A DNA stretch of 64,000 bases from Auanema rhodensis. Its lineage: Eukaryota; Nematoda; Chromadorea; Rhabditida; Rhabditidae. Under the pieces are notes generated by a model that was not told the origin of the DNA, searched no databases, and saw only the letters and a list, made by a program, of their open reading frames with translations. Below, one piece after another: positions 25,534 to 40,390 of this stretch. The translations under genes and the position numbers were made by a program. Every line of letters starts with the position of its first letter. Within the stretch, counting starts at the first letter, position 1. The stretch spans positions 6,944,001-7,008,000 of the forward strand of contig OZ059895.1 in NCBI GenBank assembly GCA_964057225.1, in the 5' to 3' direction.

Positions 25534-28500
25534 GAAGATTCGGAAGCTTGTCTATCTCTTTACCGGAAACTTTTATTGTTCAGACAATCTCACTCTAGAG
25601 TTTTGAATGTTCTTCTGAACAGGAATACGGTGCACGTGCCATTTGCCTTAGGGTATTCAACTTCATTTTTGGTTTAATTACCCAAGTTTGAGGTACTTTG
25701 ATGATTCAACAAGGGTTACACCTGATGTTGAACTAAATTTTGGAAAGCTCACTATATGTGAGCAACATTGATATTTCATCTCTCTGAAGATTCGGAAGCT
25801 TGTCTATCTCTTTACCGGAAACTTTTATTGTTCAGACAATCTCACTCTAGAGTTTTGAATGTTCTTCTGAACAGGAATACGGTGCACGTGCCATTTGCCT
25901 TGAGGTATTCATCTTCATCTTTGGTTTAGTTACCCAAGTTTGAGGTACTTTGATGATTCAACAAGGGTTACACCTGATGTTGAACTAAATTTTGGAAAGC
26001 TCACTATATGTGAGCAACATTGATATTTCATCTCTCTGAAGATTCGGAAGCTTGTCTATCTCTTTACCGGAAACTTTTATTGTTCAGACAATCTCACTCT
26101 AGAGTTTTGAATGTTCTTCTGAACAGGAATACGGTGCACGTGCCATTTGCCTTAGGGTATTCAACTTCATTTTTGGTTTAATTACCCAAGTTTGAGGTAC
26201 TTTGATGATTCAACAAGGGTTACACCTGATGTTGAACTAAATTTTGGAAAGCTCGCTATATGTGAGCAACATTAATATTTCATCTCTCTGAAGATTCGGA
26301 AGCTTGTCTATCTCTTTACCGGAAACTTTTATTGTTCAGACAATCTCACTCTAGAGTTTTGAATGTTCTTCTGAACAGGAATACGGTGCACGTGCCATTT
26401 GCCTTAGGGTATTCAACTTCATTTTTGGTTTAATTACCCAAGTTTGAGGTACTTTGATGATTCAACAAGGGTTACACCTGATGTTGAACTAAATTTTGGA
26501 AAGCTCACTATATGTGAGCAACATTGATATTTCATCTCTCTGAAGATTCGGAAGCTTGTCTATCTCTTTACCGGAAACTTTTATTGTTCAGACAATCTCA
26601 CTCTAGAGTTTTGAATGTTCTTCTGAACAGGAATACGGTGCACGTGCCATTTGCCTTAGGGTATTCAACTTCATTTTTGGTTTAATTACCCAAGTTTGAG
26701 GTACTTTGATGATTCAACAAGGGTTACACCTGATGTTGAACTAAATTTTGGAAAGCTCGCTATATGTGAGCAACATTAATATTTCATCTCTCTGAAGATT
26801 CGGAAGCTTGTCTATCTCTTGACCGGAAATGTTTATTGTTCAGACAATCTCAGTCTAGAGTTTTGAATGTTCTTCTGAACAGGAATACGGTGCACGTGCC
26901 ATTTGCCTTGGGGTATTCAACTTCATTTTTGGTTTAATTACCCAAGTTTGAGGTACTTTGATGATTCAACAAGGGTTACACCTGATGTTGAACTAAATTT
27001 TGGAAAGCTCACTATATGTGAGCAACATTGATATTTCTTCTCTCTGAACATTCGGAAGCTTGTCTATCTCTTGACCGGAAATGGTTATTGTTCAGACAAT
27101 CTCAGTCTAGAGTTTTGAATGTTCTTCTGAACAGGAATACGGTGCACGTGCCATTTGCCTTGGGGTATTCAACTTCATTTTTGGTTTAATTACCCAAGTT
27201 TGAGGTACTTTGATGATTCAACAAGGGTTACACCTGATGTTGAACTAAATTTTGGAAAGCTCGCTATATGTGAGCAACATTAATATTTCATCTCTCTGAA
27301 GATTCGGAAGCTTGTCTATCTCTTGACCGGAAATGTTTATTGTTCAGACAATCTCAGTCTAGAGTTTTGAATGTTCTTCTGAACAGGAATACGGTGCACG
27401 TGCCATTTGCCTTGGGGTATTCAACTTCATTTTTGGTTTAATTACCCAAGTTTGAGGTACTTTGATGATTCAACAAGGGTTACACCTGATGTTGAACTAA
27501 ATTTTGGAAAGCTCACTATATGTGAGCAACATTAATATTTCATCTCTCTGAAGATTCGGAAGCTTGTCTATCTCTTGACCGGAAATGTTTATTGTTCAGA
27601 CAATCTCACTCTAGAGTTTTGAATGTTCTTCTGAACAGGAATACGGTGCACGTGCCATTTGCCTTAGGGTATTCAACTTCATTTTTGGTTTAATTACCCA
27701 AGTTTGAGGTACTTTGATGATTCAACAAGGGTTACACCTGATGTTGAACTAAATTTTGGAAAGCTCACTATATGTGAGCAACATTGATATTTCATCTCTC
27801 TGAAGATTCGGAAGCTTGTCTATCTCTTTACCGGAAACTTTTATTGTTCAGACAATCTCAGTCTAGAGTTTTGAATGTTCTTCTGAACAGGAATACGGTG
27901 CACGTGCCATTTGCCTTGGGGGGTTCAACTTCATTTTTGGTTTAATTACCCAAGTTTGGGTACTTTGATGATTCAACAAGGGATACACCTGATGTTGAAC
28001 TAAATTTTGGAAAGCTCACTATATGTGAGCAACATTGATATTTCATCTCTCTGAAGATTCGGAAGCTTGTCTATCTCTTTACCGGAAACTTTTATTGTTC
28101 AGACAATCTCAGTCTAGAGTTTTGAATGTTCTTCTGAACAGGAATACGGTGCACGTGCCATTTGCCTTGGGGGGTTCAACTTCATTTTTGGTTTAATTAC
28201 CCAAGTTTGAGGTACTTTGATGATTCAACAAGGGATACACCTGATGTTGAACTAAATTTTGGAAAGCTCGCTATATGTGAGCAACATTAATATTTCATCT
28301 CTCTGAACATTCGGAAGCTTGTCTATCTCTTGACCGGAAATGGTTATTGTTCAGACAATCTCAGTCTAGAGTTTTGAATGTTCTTCTGAACAGGAATACG
28401 GTGCACGTGCCATTTGCCTTGGGGTATTCAACTTTATTTTTGGTTTAATTACCCAAGTTTGAGGTACTTTGATGATTCAACAAGGGTTACACCTGATGTT

Positions 28501-30359
28501 GAACTAAATTTTGGAAAGCTCACTATATGTGAGCAACATTGATATTTCATCTCTCTGAAGATTCGGAAGCTTGTCTATCTCTTGACCGGAAATGTTTATT
28601 GTTCAGACAATCTCACTCTAGAGTTTTGAATGTTCTTCTGAACAGGAATACGGTGCACGTGCCATTTGCCTTGAGGTATTCAACTTCATTTTTGGTTTAA
28701 TTACCCAAGTTTGAGGTACTTTGATGATTCAACAAGGGTTACACCTGATGTTGAACTAAATTTTGGAAAGCTCACTATATGTGAGCAACATTGATATTTC
28801 ATCTCTCTGAAGATTCGGAAGCTTGTCTATCTCTCGACCGGAAACTTTTATTGTTCAGGCAATCTCAGTCTAGAGTTTTGAATGTTCTTCTGAACAGGAA
28901 TACGGTGCACGTGCCATTTGCCTTGGGGTATTCAACTTCATTTTTGGTTTAATTACCCAAGTTTGAGGTACTTTGATGATTCAACAAGGGTTACACCTGA
29001 TGTTGAACTAAATTTTGGAAAGCTCACTATATGTGAGCAACATTGATATTTCATCTCTCTGAAGATTCGGAAGCTTGTCTATCTCTCGACCGGAAACTTT
29101 TATTGTTCAGGCAATCTCAGTCTAGAGTTTTGAATGTTCTTCTGAACAGGAATACGGTGCACGTGCCATTTGCCTTAGGGTATTCAACTTCATTTTTGGT
29201 TTAATTACCTAAGTTTGAGGTACTTTGATGATTCAACAACGGTTACACCTGATGTTGAACTAAATTTTGGAAAGCTCACTATATGTGAGCAAAATTGATA
29301 TTTCTTCTCTCTGAACATTCGGAAGCTTGTCTATCTCTTTACCGGAAACTTTTATTGTTCAGACAATCTCAGTCTAGAGTTTTGAATGTTCTTCTGAACA
29401 GGAATACGGTGCACGTGCCACTTGCCTTGGGGTATTCATCTTGATCTTTGGTTTAATTACCCAAGTTTGAGGTACTTTGATGATTCAACAAGGGTTACAC
29501 CTGATGTTGAACTAAATTTTGGAAAGCTCACTATATGTGAGCAACATTGATATTTCATCTCTCTGAAGATTCGGAAGCTTGTCTATCTCTCGACCGGAAA
29601 CTTTTATTGTTCAGGCAATCTCAGTCTAGAGTTTTGAATGTTCTTCTGAACAGGAATACGGTGCACGTGCCATTTGCCTTGGGGTATTCAACTTCATTTT
29701 TGGTTTAATTACCCAAGTTTGAGGTACTTTGATGATTCAACAAGGGTTACACCTGATGTTGAACTAAATTTTGGAAAGCTCACTATATGTGAGCAACATT
29801 GATATTTCATCTCTCTGAAGATTCGGAAGCTTGTCTATCTCTTGACCGGAAATGTTTATTGTTCAGACAATCTCAGTCTAGAGTTTTGAATGTTCTTCTG
29901 AACAGGAATACGGTGCACGTGCCATTTGCCTTGGGGTATTCAACTTCATTTTTGGTTTAATTACCCAAGTTTGAGGTACTTTGATGATTCAACAAGGGTT
30001 ACACCTGATGTTGAACTAAATTTTGGAAAGCTCACTATATGTGAGCAACATTGATATTTCATCACTCTGAAGATTCGGAAGCTTGTCTATCTCTCGACCG
30101 GAAACTTTTATTGTTCAGGCAATCTCAGTCTAGAGTTTTGAATGTTCTTCTGAACAGGAATACGGTGCACGTGCCATTTGCCTTGGGGTATTCAACTTCT
30201 TTTTTGGTTTAATTACCCAAGTTTGAGGTACTTTGATGATTCAACAAGGGTTACACCTGATGTTGAACTAAATTTTGGAAAGCTCACTATATGTGAGCAA
30301 CATTGATATTTCATCTGTCTGAAGATTCGGAAGCTTGTCTATCTCTTGACCGGAAATGT

Positions 30360-33300
30360 TTATTGTTCAGACAATCTCAGTCTAGAGTTTTGAATGTTCT
30401 TCTGAACAGGAATACGGTGCACGTGCCATTTGCCTTGGGGTATTCAACTTCATTTTTGGTTTAATTACCCAAGTTTGAGGTACTTTGATGATTCAACAAG
30501 GGTTACACCTGATGTTGAACTAAATTTTGGAAAGCTCACTATATGTGAGCAACATTGATATTTCATCTCTCTGAAGATTCGGAAGCTTGTCTATCTCTTG
30601 ACCGGAAATGTTTATTGTTCAGACAATCTCAGTCTAGAGTTTTGAATGTTCTTCTGAACAGGAATACGGTGCATGTGCCATTTGCCTTGAGGTATTCATC
30701 TTCATCTTTGGTTTAATTACCCAAGTTTGAGGTACTTTGATGATTCAACAAGGGTTACACCTGATGTTGAACTAAATTTTGGAAAGCTCACTATATGTGA
30801 GCAACATTGATATTTCATCTCTCTGAAGATTCGGAAGCTTGTCTATCTTTTGACCGGAAACTTTTATTGTTCAGACAATCTCAGTCTAGAGTTTTGAATG
30901 TTCTTCTGAACAGGAATACGGTGCACGTGCCATTTGCCTTGAGGTATTCATCTTCATCTTTGGTTTAATTACCCAAGTTTGAGGTACTTTGGTGATTCAA
31001 CAAGGGTTACACCTGATGTTGAACTAAATTTTGGAAAGCTCACTATATGTGAGCAACATTGATATTTCATCTCTCTGAAGATTCGGAAGCTTGTCTATCT
31101 TTTGACCGGAAACTTTTATTGTTCAGACAATCTCAGTCTAGAGTTTTGAATGTTCTTCTGAACAGGAATACGGTGCATGTGCCATTTGCCTTGAGGTATT
31201 CATCTTCATCTTTGGTTTAATTACCCAAGTTTGATGTACTTTGATGATTCAACAAGGGTTACACCTGATGTTGAACTAAATTTTGGAAAGCTCACTATAT
31301 GTGAGCAACATTGATATTTCATCTCTCTGAAGATTCGGAAGCTTGTCTATCTTTTGACCGGAAACTTTTATTGTTCAGACAATCTCAGTCTAGAGTTTTG
31401 AATGTTCTTCTGAACAGGAATACGGTGCATGTGCCATTTGCCTTGAGGTATTCATCTTCATCTTTGGTTTAATTACCCAAGTTTGAGGTACTTTGGTGAT
31501 TCAACAAGGGTTACACCTGATGTTGAACTAAATTTTGGAAAGCTCACTATATGTGAGCAACATTGATATTTCATCTCTCTGAAGATTCGGAAGCTTGTCT
31601 ATCTCTTGACCGGAAATGTTTATTGTTCAGACAATCTCACTCTAGAGTTTTGAATGTTCTTCTGAACAGGAATACGGTGCACGTGCCATTTGCCTTGAGG
31701 TATTCATCTTCATTTTTGGTTTAATTACCCAAGTTTGAGGTACTTTGATGATTCAACAAGGGATACACCTGATGTTGAACTAAATTTTGGAAAGCTCACT
31801 ATATGTGAGCAACATTGATATTTCATCTCTCTGAAGATTCGGAAGCTTGTCTATCTCTTGACCGGAAATGTTTATTGTTCAGACAATCTCAGTCTAGAGT
31901 TTTGAATGTTCTTCTGAACAGGAATACGGTGCACGTGCCATTTGCCTTGGGGTATTCATCTTCATCTTTGGTTTAATTACCCAAGTTTGAGGTACTTTGA
32001 TGATTCAACAAGGGATACACCTGATGTTGAACTAAATTTTGGAAAGCTCACTATATGTGAGCAACATTGATATTTCATCTCTCTGAAGATTCGGAAGCTT
32101 GTCTATCTCTTGACCGGAAATGTTTATTGTTCAGACAATCTCAGTCTAGAGTTTTGAATGTTCTTCTGAACAGGAATACGGTGCACGTGCCATTTGCCTT
32201 GAGGTATTCATCTTCATCTTTGGTTTAATTACCCAAGTTTGAGGTACTTTGATGATTCAACAAGGGATACACCTGATGTTGAACTAAATTTTGGAAAGCT
32301 CACTATATGTGAGCAACATTGATATTTCATCTCTCTGAAGATTCGGAAGCTTGTCTATCTCTTGACCGGAAATGTTTATTGTTCAGACAATCTCAGTCTA
32401 GAGTTTTGAATGTTCTTCTGAACAGGAATACGGTGCACGTGCCATTTGCCTTGGGGTATTCATCTTCATCTTTGGTTTAATTACCCAAGTTTGAGGTACT
32501 TTGATGATTCAACAAGGGATACACCTGATGTTGAACTAAATTTTGGAAAGCTCACTATATGTGAGCAACATTGATATTTCATCTCTCTGAAGATTCGGAA
32601 GCTTGTCTATCTCTTGACCGGAAACTTTTATTGTTCAGGCAATCTCAGTCTAGAGTTTTGAATGTTCTTCTGAACAGGAATACGGTGCACGTGCCATTTG
32701 CCTTGGGGTATTCAACTTCTTTTTTGGTTTAATTACCCAAGTTTGAGGTACTTTGATGATTCAACAAGGGTTACACCTGATGTTGAACTAAATTTTGGAA
32801 AGCTCACTATATGTGAGCAACATTGATATTTCATCTCTCCGAAGATTCGGAAGCTTGTCTATCTCTTGACCGGAAACTTTTATTGTTCAGACAATCTCAG
32901 TCTAGAGTTTTGAATGTTCTTCTGAACAGGAATACGGTGCACGTGCCATTTGCCTTGGGGTATTCATCTTCATCTTTGGTTTAATTACCCAAGTTTGAGG
33001 TACTTTGATGATTCAACAAGGGTTACACCTGATGTTGAACTAAATTTTGGAAAGCTCACTATATGTGAGCAACATTGATATTTCATCTCTCTGAAGATTC
33101 GGAAGCTTGTCTATCTCTTGACCGGAAATGTTTATTGTTCAGACAATCTCAGTCTAGAGTTTTGAATGTTCTTCTGAACAGGAATACGGTGCACGTGCCA
33201 TTTGCCTTGGGGTATTCAACTTCTTTTTTGGTTTAATTACCCAAGTTTGAGGTACTTTGATGATTCAACAAGGGTTACACCTGATGTTGAACTAAATTTT

Positions 33301-36300
33301 GGAAAGCTCACTATATGTGAGCAACATTGATATTTCATCTCTGAAGATTCGGAAGCTTGTCTATCTCTTGACCGGAAACTTTTATTGTTCAGACAATCTC
33401 AGTCTAGAGTTTTGAATGTTCTTCTGAACAGGAATACGGTGCACGTGCCACTTGCCTTGGGGTATTCATCTTGATCTTCGGTTTAATTACCCAAGTTTGA
33501 GGTACTTTGGTGATTCAACAAGGGTTACACCTGATGTTGAACTAAATTTTGGAAAGCTCACTATATGTGAGCAACATTGATATTTCATCTCTGAAGATTC
33601 GGAAGCTTGTCTATCTCTTGACCGGAAACTTTTATTGTTCAGACAATCTCAGTCTAGAGTTTTGAATGTTCTTCTGAACAGGAATACGGTGCACGTGCCA
33701 CTTGCCTTGGGGTATTCATCTTGATCTTCGGTTTAATTACCCAAGTTTGAGGTACTTTGATGATTCAACAAGGGTTACACCTGATGTTGAACTAAATTTT
33801 GGAAAGCTCACTATATGTGAGCAACATTGATATTTCTTCTCTCTGAACATTCGGAAGCTTGTCTATCTCTTGACCGGAAATGGTTATTGTTCAGACAATC
33901 TCAGTCTAGAGTTTTGAATGTTCTTCTGAACAGGAATACGGTGCACGTGCCATTTGCCTTGGGGTATTCAACTTCATTTTTGGTTTAATTACCCAAGTTT
34001 GAGGTACTTTGATGATTCAACAAGGGTTACACCTGATGTTGAACTAAATTTTGGAAAGCTCACTATATGTGAGCAACATTGATATTTCATCTCTCTGAAG
34101 ATTCGGAAGCTTGTCTATCTCTTGACCGGAAATGTTTATTGTTCAGACAATCTCAGTCTAGAGTTTTGAATGTTCTTCTGAACAGGAATACGGTGCATGT
34201 GCCATTTGCCTTGAGGTATTCATCTTCATCTTTGGTTTAATTACCCAAGTTTGAGGTACTTTGATGATTCAACAAGGGTTACACCTGATGTTGAACTAAA
34301 TTTTGGAAAGCTCACTATATGTGAGCAACATTGATATTTCATCTCTCTGAAGATTCGGAAGCTTGTCTATCTTTTGACCGGAAACTTTTATTGTTCAGAC
34401 AATCTCAGTCTAGAGTTTTGAATGTTCTTCTGAACAGGAATACGGTGCACGTGCCATTTGCCTTGAGGTATTCATCTTCATCTTTGGTTTAATTACCCAA
34501 GTTTGAGGTACTTTGGTGATTCAACAAGGGTTACACCTGATGTTGAACTAAATTTTGGAAAGCTCACTATATGTGAGCAACATTGATATTTCATCTCTCT
34601 GAAGATTCGGAAGCTTGTCTATCTTTTGACCGGAAACTTTTATTGTTCAGACAATCTCAGTCTAGAGTTTTGAATGTTCTTCTGAACAGGAATACGGTGC
34701 ATGTGCCATTTGCCTTGAGGTATTCATCTTCATCTTTGGTTTAATTACCCAAGTTTGATGTACTTTGATGATTCAACAAGGGTTACACCTGATGTTGAAC
34801 TAAATTTTGGAAAGCTCACTATATGTGAGCAACATTGATATTTCATCTCTCTGAAGATTCGGAAGCTTGTCTATCTTTTGACCGGAAACTTTTATTGTTC
34901 AGACAATCTCAGTCTAGAGTTTTGAATGTTCTTCTGAACAGGAATACGGTGCATGTGCCATTTGCCTTGAGGTATTCATCTTCATCTTTGGTTTAATTAC
35001 CCAAGTTTGAGGTACTTTGGTGATTCAACAAGGGTTACACCTGATGTTGAACTAAATTTTGGAAAGCTCACTATATGTGAGCAACATTGATATTTCATCT
35101 CTCTGAAGATTCGGAAGCTTGTCTATCTCTTGACCGGAAATGTTTATTGTTCAGACAATCTCACTCTAGAGTTTTGAATGTTCTTCTGAACAGGAATACG
35201 GTGCACGTGCCATTTGCCTTGAGGTATTCATCTTCATTTTTGGTTTAATTACCCAAGTTTGAGGTACTTTGATGATTCAACAAGGGATACACCTGATGTT
35301 GAACTAAATTTTGGAAAGCTCACTATATGTGAGCAACATTGATATTTCATCTCTCTGAAGATTCGGAAGCTTGTCTATCTCTTGACCGGAAATGTTTATT
35401 GTTCAGACAATCTCAGTCTAGAGTTTTGAATGTTCTTCTGAACAGGAATACGGTGCACGTGCCATTTGCCTTGGGGTATTCATCTTCATCTTTGGTTTAA
35501 TTACCCAAGTTTGAGGTACTTTGATGATTCAACAAGGGATACACCTGATGTTGAACTAAATTTTGGAAAGCTCACTATATGTGAGCAACATTGATATTTC
35601 ATCTCTCTGAAGATTCGGAAGCTTGTCTATCTCTTGACCGGAAATGTTTATTGTTCAGACAATCTCAGTCTAGAGTTTTGAATGTTCTTCTGAACAGGAA
35701 TACGGTGCACGTGCCATTTGCCTTGAGGTATTCATCTTCATCTTTGGTTTAATTACCCAAGTTTGAGGTACTTTGATGATTCAACAAGGGATACACCTGA
35801 TGTTGAACTAAATTTTGGAAAGCTCACTATATGTGAGCAACATTGATATTTCATCTCTCTGAAGATTCGGAAGCTTGTCTATCTCTTGACCGGAAATGTT
35901 TATTGTTCAGACAATCTCAGTCTAGAGTTTTGAATGTTCTTCTGAACAGGAATACGGTGCACGTGCCATTTGCCTTGGGGTATTCATCTTCATCTTTGGT
36001 TTAATTACCCAAGTTTGAGGTACTTTGATGATTCAACAAGGGATACACCTGATGTTGAACTAAATTTTGGAAAGCTCACTATATGTGAGCAACATTGATA
36101 TTTCATCTCTCTGAAGATTCGGAAGCTTGTCTATCTCTTGACCGGAAACTTTTATTGTTCAGGCAATCTCAGTCTAGAGTTTTGAATGTTCTTCTGAACA
36201 GGAATACGGTGCACGTGCCATTTGCCTTGGGGTATTCAACTTCTTTTTTGGTTTAATTACCCAAGTTTGAGGTACTTTGATGATTCAACAAGGGTTACAC

Positions 36301-37407
36301 CTGATGTTGAACTAAATTTTGGAAAGCTCACTATATGTGAGCAACATTGATATTTCATCTCTCCGAAGATTCGGAAGCTTGTCTATCTCTTGACCGGAAA
36401 CTTTTATTGTTCAGACAATCTCAGTCTAGAGTTTTGAATGTTCTTCTGAACAGGAATACGGTGCACGTGCCATTTGCCTTGGGGTATTCATCTTCATCTT
36501 TGGTTTAATTACCCAAGTTTGAGGTACTTTGATGATTCAACAAGGGTTACACCTGATGTTGAACTAAATTTTGGAAAGCTCACTATATGTGAGCAACATT
36601 GATATTTCATCTCTCTGAAGATTCGGAAGCTTGTCTATCTCTTGACCGGAAATGTTTATTGTTCAGACAATCTCAGTCTAGAGTTTTGAATGTTCTTCTG
36701 AACAGGAATACGGTGCACGTGCCATTTGCCTTGGGGTATTCAACTTCTTTTTTGGTTTAATTACCCAAGTTTGAGGTACTTTGATGATTCAACAAGGGTT
36801 ACACCTGATGTTGAACTAAATTTTGGAAAGCTCACTATATGTGAGCAACATTGATATTTCATCTCTGAAGATTCGGAAGCTTGTCTATCTCTTGACCGGA
36901 AACTTTTATTGTTCAGACAATCTCAGTCTAGAGTTTTGAATGTTCTTCTGAACAGGAATACGGTGCACGTGCCACTTGCCTTGGGGTATTCATCTTGATC
37001 TTCGGTTTAATTACCCAAGTTTGAGGTACTTTGGTGATTCAACAAGGGTTACACCTGATGTTGAACTAAATTTTGGAAAGCTCACTATATGTGAGCAACA
37101 TTGATATTTCATCTCTGAAGATTCGGAAGCTTGTCTATCTCTTGACCGGAAACTTTTATTGTTCAGACAATCTCAGTCTAGAGTTTTGAATGTTCTTCTG
37201 AACAGGAATACGGTGCACGTGCCACTTGCCTTGGGGTATTCATCTTGATCTTCGGTTTAATTACCCAAGTTTGAGGTACTTTGATGATTCAACAAGGGTT
37301 ACACCTGATGTTGAACTAAATTTTGGAAAGCTCACTATATGTGAGCAACATTGATATTTCTTCTCTCTGAACATTCGGAAGCTTGTCTATCTCTTGACCG
37401 GAAATGG
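30360..37407 (+). repeat. Higher-order repeat, 14-monomer period (3524 bp), two copies
   Basis: Copy one is about 30360-33883 and copy two about 33884-37407. Rare markers recur at exactly 3524 bp: GCATGTGCC (30671 and 34195), GGTGATTC (30991 and 34515) and TTGATGTACT (31231 and 34755). Fourteen units minus two 2-bp losses (CATCTCTGAAG) gives 3524. The first-copy boundary lies inside a unit, where AAATGTTTATT in one context meets AAATGGTTATT in the other. Further right, shorter and scrambled versions of the block continue to about 41 kb. Confidence 0.85.
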
Positions 37408-38124
37408 TTATTGTTCAGACAATCTCAGTCTAGAGTTTTGAATGTTCTTCTGAACAGGAATACGGTGCACGTGCCATTTGCCTTGGGGTATTCAACTTCA
37501 TTTTTGGTTTAATTACCCAAGTTTGAGGTACTTTGATGATTCAACAAGGGTTACACCTGATGTTGAACTAAATTTTGGAAAGCTCACTATATGTGAGCAA
37601 CATTGATATTTCATCTCTCTGAAGATTCGGAAGCTTGTCTATCTTTTGACCGGAAACTTTTATTGTTCAGACAATCTCAGTCTAGAGTTTTGAATGTTCT
37701 TCTGAACAGGAATACGGTGCACGTGCCATTTGCCTTGAGGTATTCATCTTCATCTTTGGTTTAATTACCCAAGTTTGAGGTACTTTGGTGATTCAACAAG
37801 GGTTACACCTGATGTTGAACTAAATTTTGGAAAGCTCACTATATGTGAGCAACATTGATATTTCATCTCTCTGAAGATTCGGAAGCTTGTCTATCTCTTG
37901 ACCGGAAATGTTTATTGTTCAGACAATCTCAGTCTAGAGTTTTGAATGTTCTTCTGAACAGGAATACGGTGCACGTGCCATTTGCCTTGGGGTATTCAAC
38001 TTCATTTTTGGTTTAATTACCCAAGTTTGAGGTACTTTGATGATTCAACAAGGGATACACCTGATGTTGAACTAAATTTTGGAAAGCTCACTATATGTGA
38101 GCAACATTGATATTTCATCTCTCT

Positions 38125-40390
38125 GAAGATTCGGAAGCTTGTCTATCTCTTGACCGGAAACTTTTATTGTTCAGGCAATCTCAGTCTAGAGTTTTGAATG
38201 TTCTTCTGAACAGGAATACGGTGCACGTGCCATTTGCCTTGGGGTATTCAACTTCTTTTTTGGTTTAATTACCCAAGTTTGAGGTACTTTGATGATTCAA
38301 CAAGGGTTACACCTGATGTTGAACTAAATTTTGGAAAGCTCACTATATGTGAGCAACAATGATATTTCATCTCTCCGAAGATTCGGAAGCTTGTCTATCT
38401 CTTGACCGGAAACTTTTATTGTTCAGACAATCTCAGTCTAGAGTTTTGAATGTTCTTCTGAACAGGAATACGGTGCACGTGCCATTTGCCTTGGGGTATT
38501 CATCTTCATCTTTGGTTTAATTACCCAAGTTTGAGGTACTTTGATGATTCAACAAGGGTTACACCTGATGTTGAACTAAATTTTGGAAAGCTCACTATAT
38601 GTGAGCAACATTGATATTTCATCTCTCTGAAGATTCGGAAGCTTGTCTATCTCTTGACCGGAAATGTTTATTGTTCAGACAATCTCAGTCTAGAGTTTTG
38701 AATGTTCTTCTGAACAGGAATACGGTGCACGTGCCATTTGCCTTGGGGTATTCAACTTCTTTTTTGGTTTAATTGCCCAAGTTTGAGGTACTTTGATGAT
38801 TCAACAAGGGTTACACCTGATGTTGAACTAAATTTTGGAAAGCTCACTATATGTGAGCAACATTGATATTTCATCTCTGAAGATTCGGAAGCTTGTCTAT
38901 CTCTTGACCGGAAACTTTTATTGTTCAGACAATCTCAGTCTAGAGTTTTGAATGTTCTTCTGAACAGGAATACGGTGCACGTGCCATTTGCCTTGGGGTA
39001 TTCATCTTGATCTTCGGTTTAATTACCCAAGTTTGAGGTACTTTGATGATTCAACAAGGGTTACACCTGATGTTGAACTAAATTTTGGAAAGCTCACTAT
39101 ATGTGAGCAACATTGATATTTCATCTCTCTGAAGATTCGGAAGCTTGTCTATCTTTTGACCGGAAATGGTTATTGTTCAGACAATCTCAGTCTAGAGTTT
39201 TGAATGTTCTTCTGAACAGGAATACGGTGCACGTGCCATTTGCCTTGGGGTATTCAACTTCATTTTTGGTTTAATTACCCAAGTTTGAGGTACTTTGATG
39301 ATTCAACAAGGGTTACACCTGATGTTGAACTAAATTTTGGAAAGCTCACTATATGTGAGCAACATTGATATTTCATCTCTCTGAAGATTCGGAAGCTTGT
39401 CTATCTTTTGACCGGAAACTTTTATTGTTCAGACAATCTCAGTCTAGAGTTTTGAATGTTCTTCTGAACAGGAATACGGTGCACGTGCCATTTGCCTTGA
39501 GGTATTCATCTTCATCTTTGGTTTAATTACCCAAGTTTGAGGTACTTTGGTGATTCAACAAGGGTTACACCTGATGTTGAACTAAATTTTGGAAAGCTCA
39601 CTATATGTGAGCAACATTGATATTTCATCTCTCTGAAGATTCGGAAGCTTGTCTATCTCTTGACCGGAAATGTTTATTGTTCAGACAATCTCAGTCTAGA
39701 GTTTTGAATGTTCTTCTGAACAGGAATACGGTGCACGTGCCATTTGCCTTGGGGTATTCAACTTCATTTTTGGTTTAATTACCCAAGTTTGAGGTACTTT
39801 GATGATTCAACAAGGGATACACCTGATGTTGAACTAAATTTTGGAAAGCTCACTATATGTGAGCAACATTGATATTTCATCTCTCTGAAGATTCGGAAGC
39901 TTGTCTATCTCTTGACCGGAAACTTTTATTGTTCAGGCAATCTCAGTCTAGAGTTTTGAATGTTCTTCTGAACAGGAATACGGTGCACGTGCCATTTGCC
40001 TTGGGGTATTCAACTTCTTTTTTGGTTTAATTACCCAAGTTTGAGGTACTTTGATGATTCAACAAGGGTTACACCTGATGTTGAACTAAATTTTGGAAAG
40101 CTCACTATATGTGAGCAACAATGATATTTCATCTCTCCGAAGATTCGGAAGCTTGTCTATCTCTTGACCGGAAACTTTTATTGTTCAGACAATCTCAGTC
40201 TAGAGTTTTGAATGTTCTTCTGAACAGGAATACGGTGCACGTGCCATTTGCCTTGGGGTATTCATCTTCATCTTTGGTTTAATTACCCAAGTTTGAGGTA
40301 CTTTGATGATTCAACAAGGGTTACACCTGATGTTGAACTAAATTTTGGAAAGCTCACTATATGTGAGCAACATTGATATTTCATCTCTCT
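38125..40390 (+). repeat. Partial 7-monomer higher-order repeat (1762 bp)
   Basis: A unit pair with CAGGCAATC and CTTCTTTTTTGG, then the rare GAGCAACAATGATATTTC and CTCTCCGAAG, starts at 38125 and again at 39887, a shift of 1762 bp. After two units the second copy departs: the segment from 40392 instead matches 39132, a 1260-bp (5-unit) shift. The two overlapping periods show successive rearrangements. Confidence 0.7.
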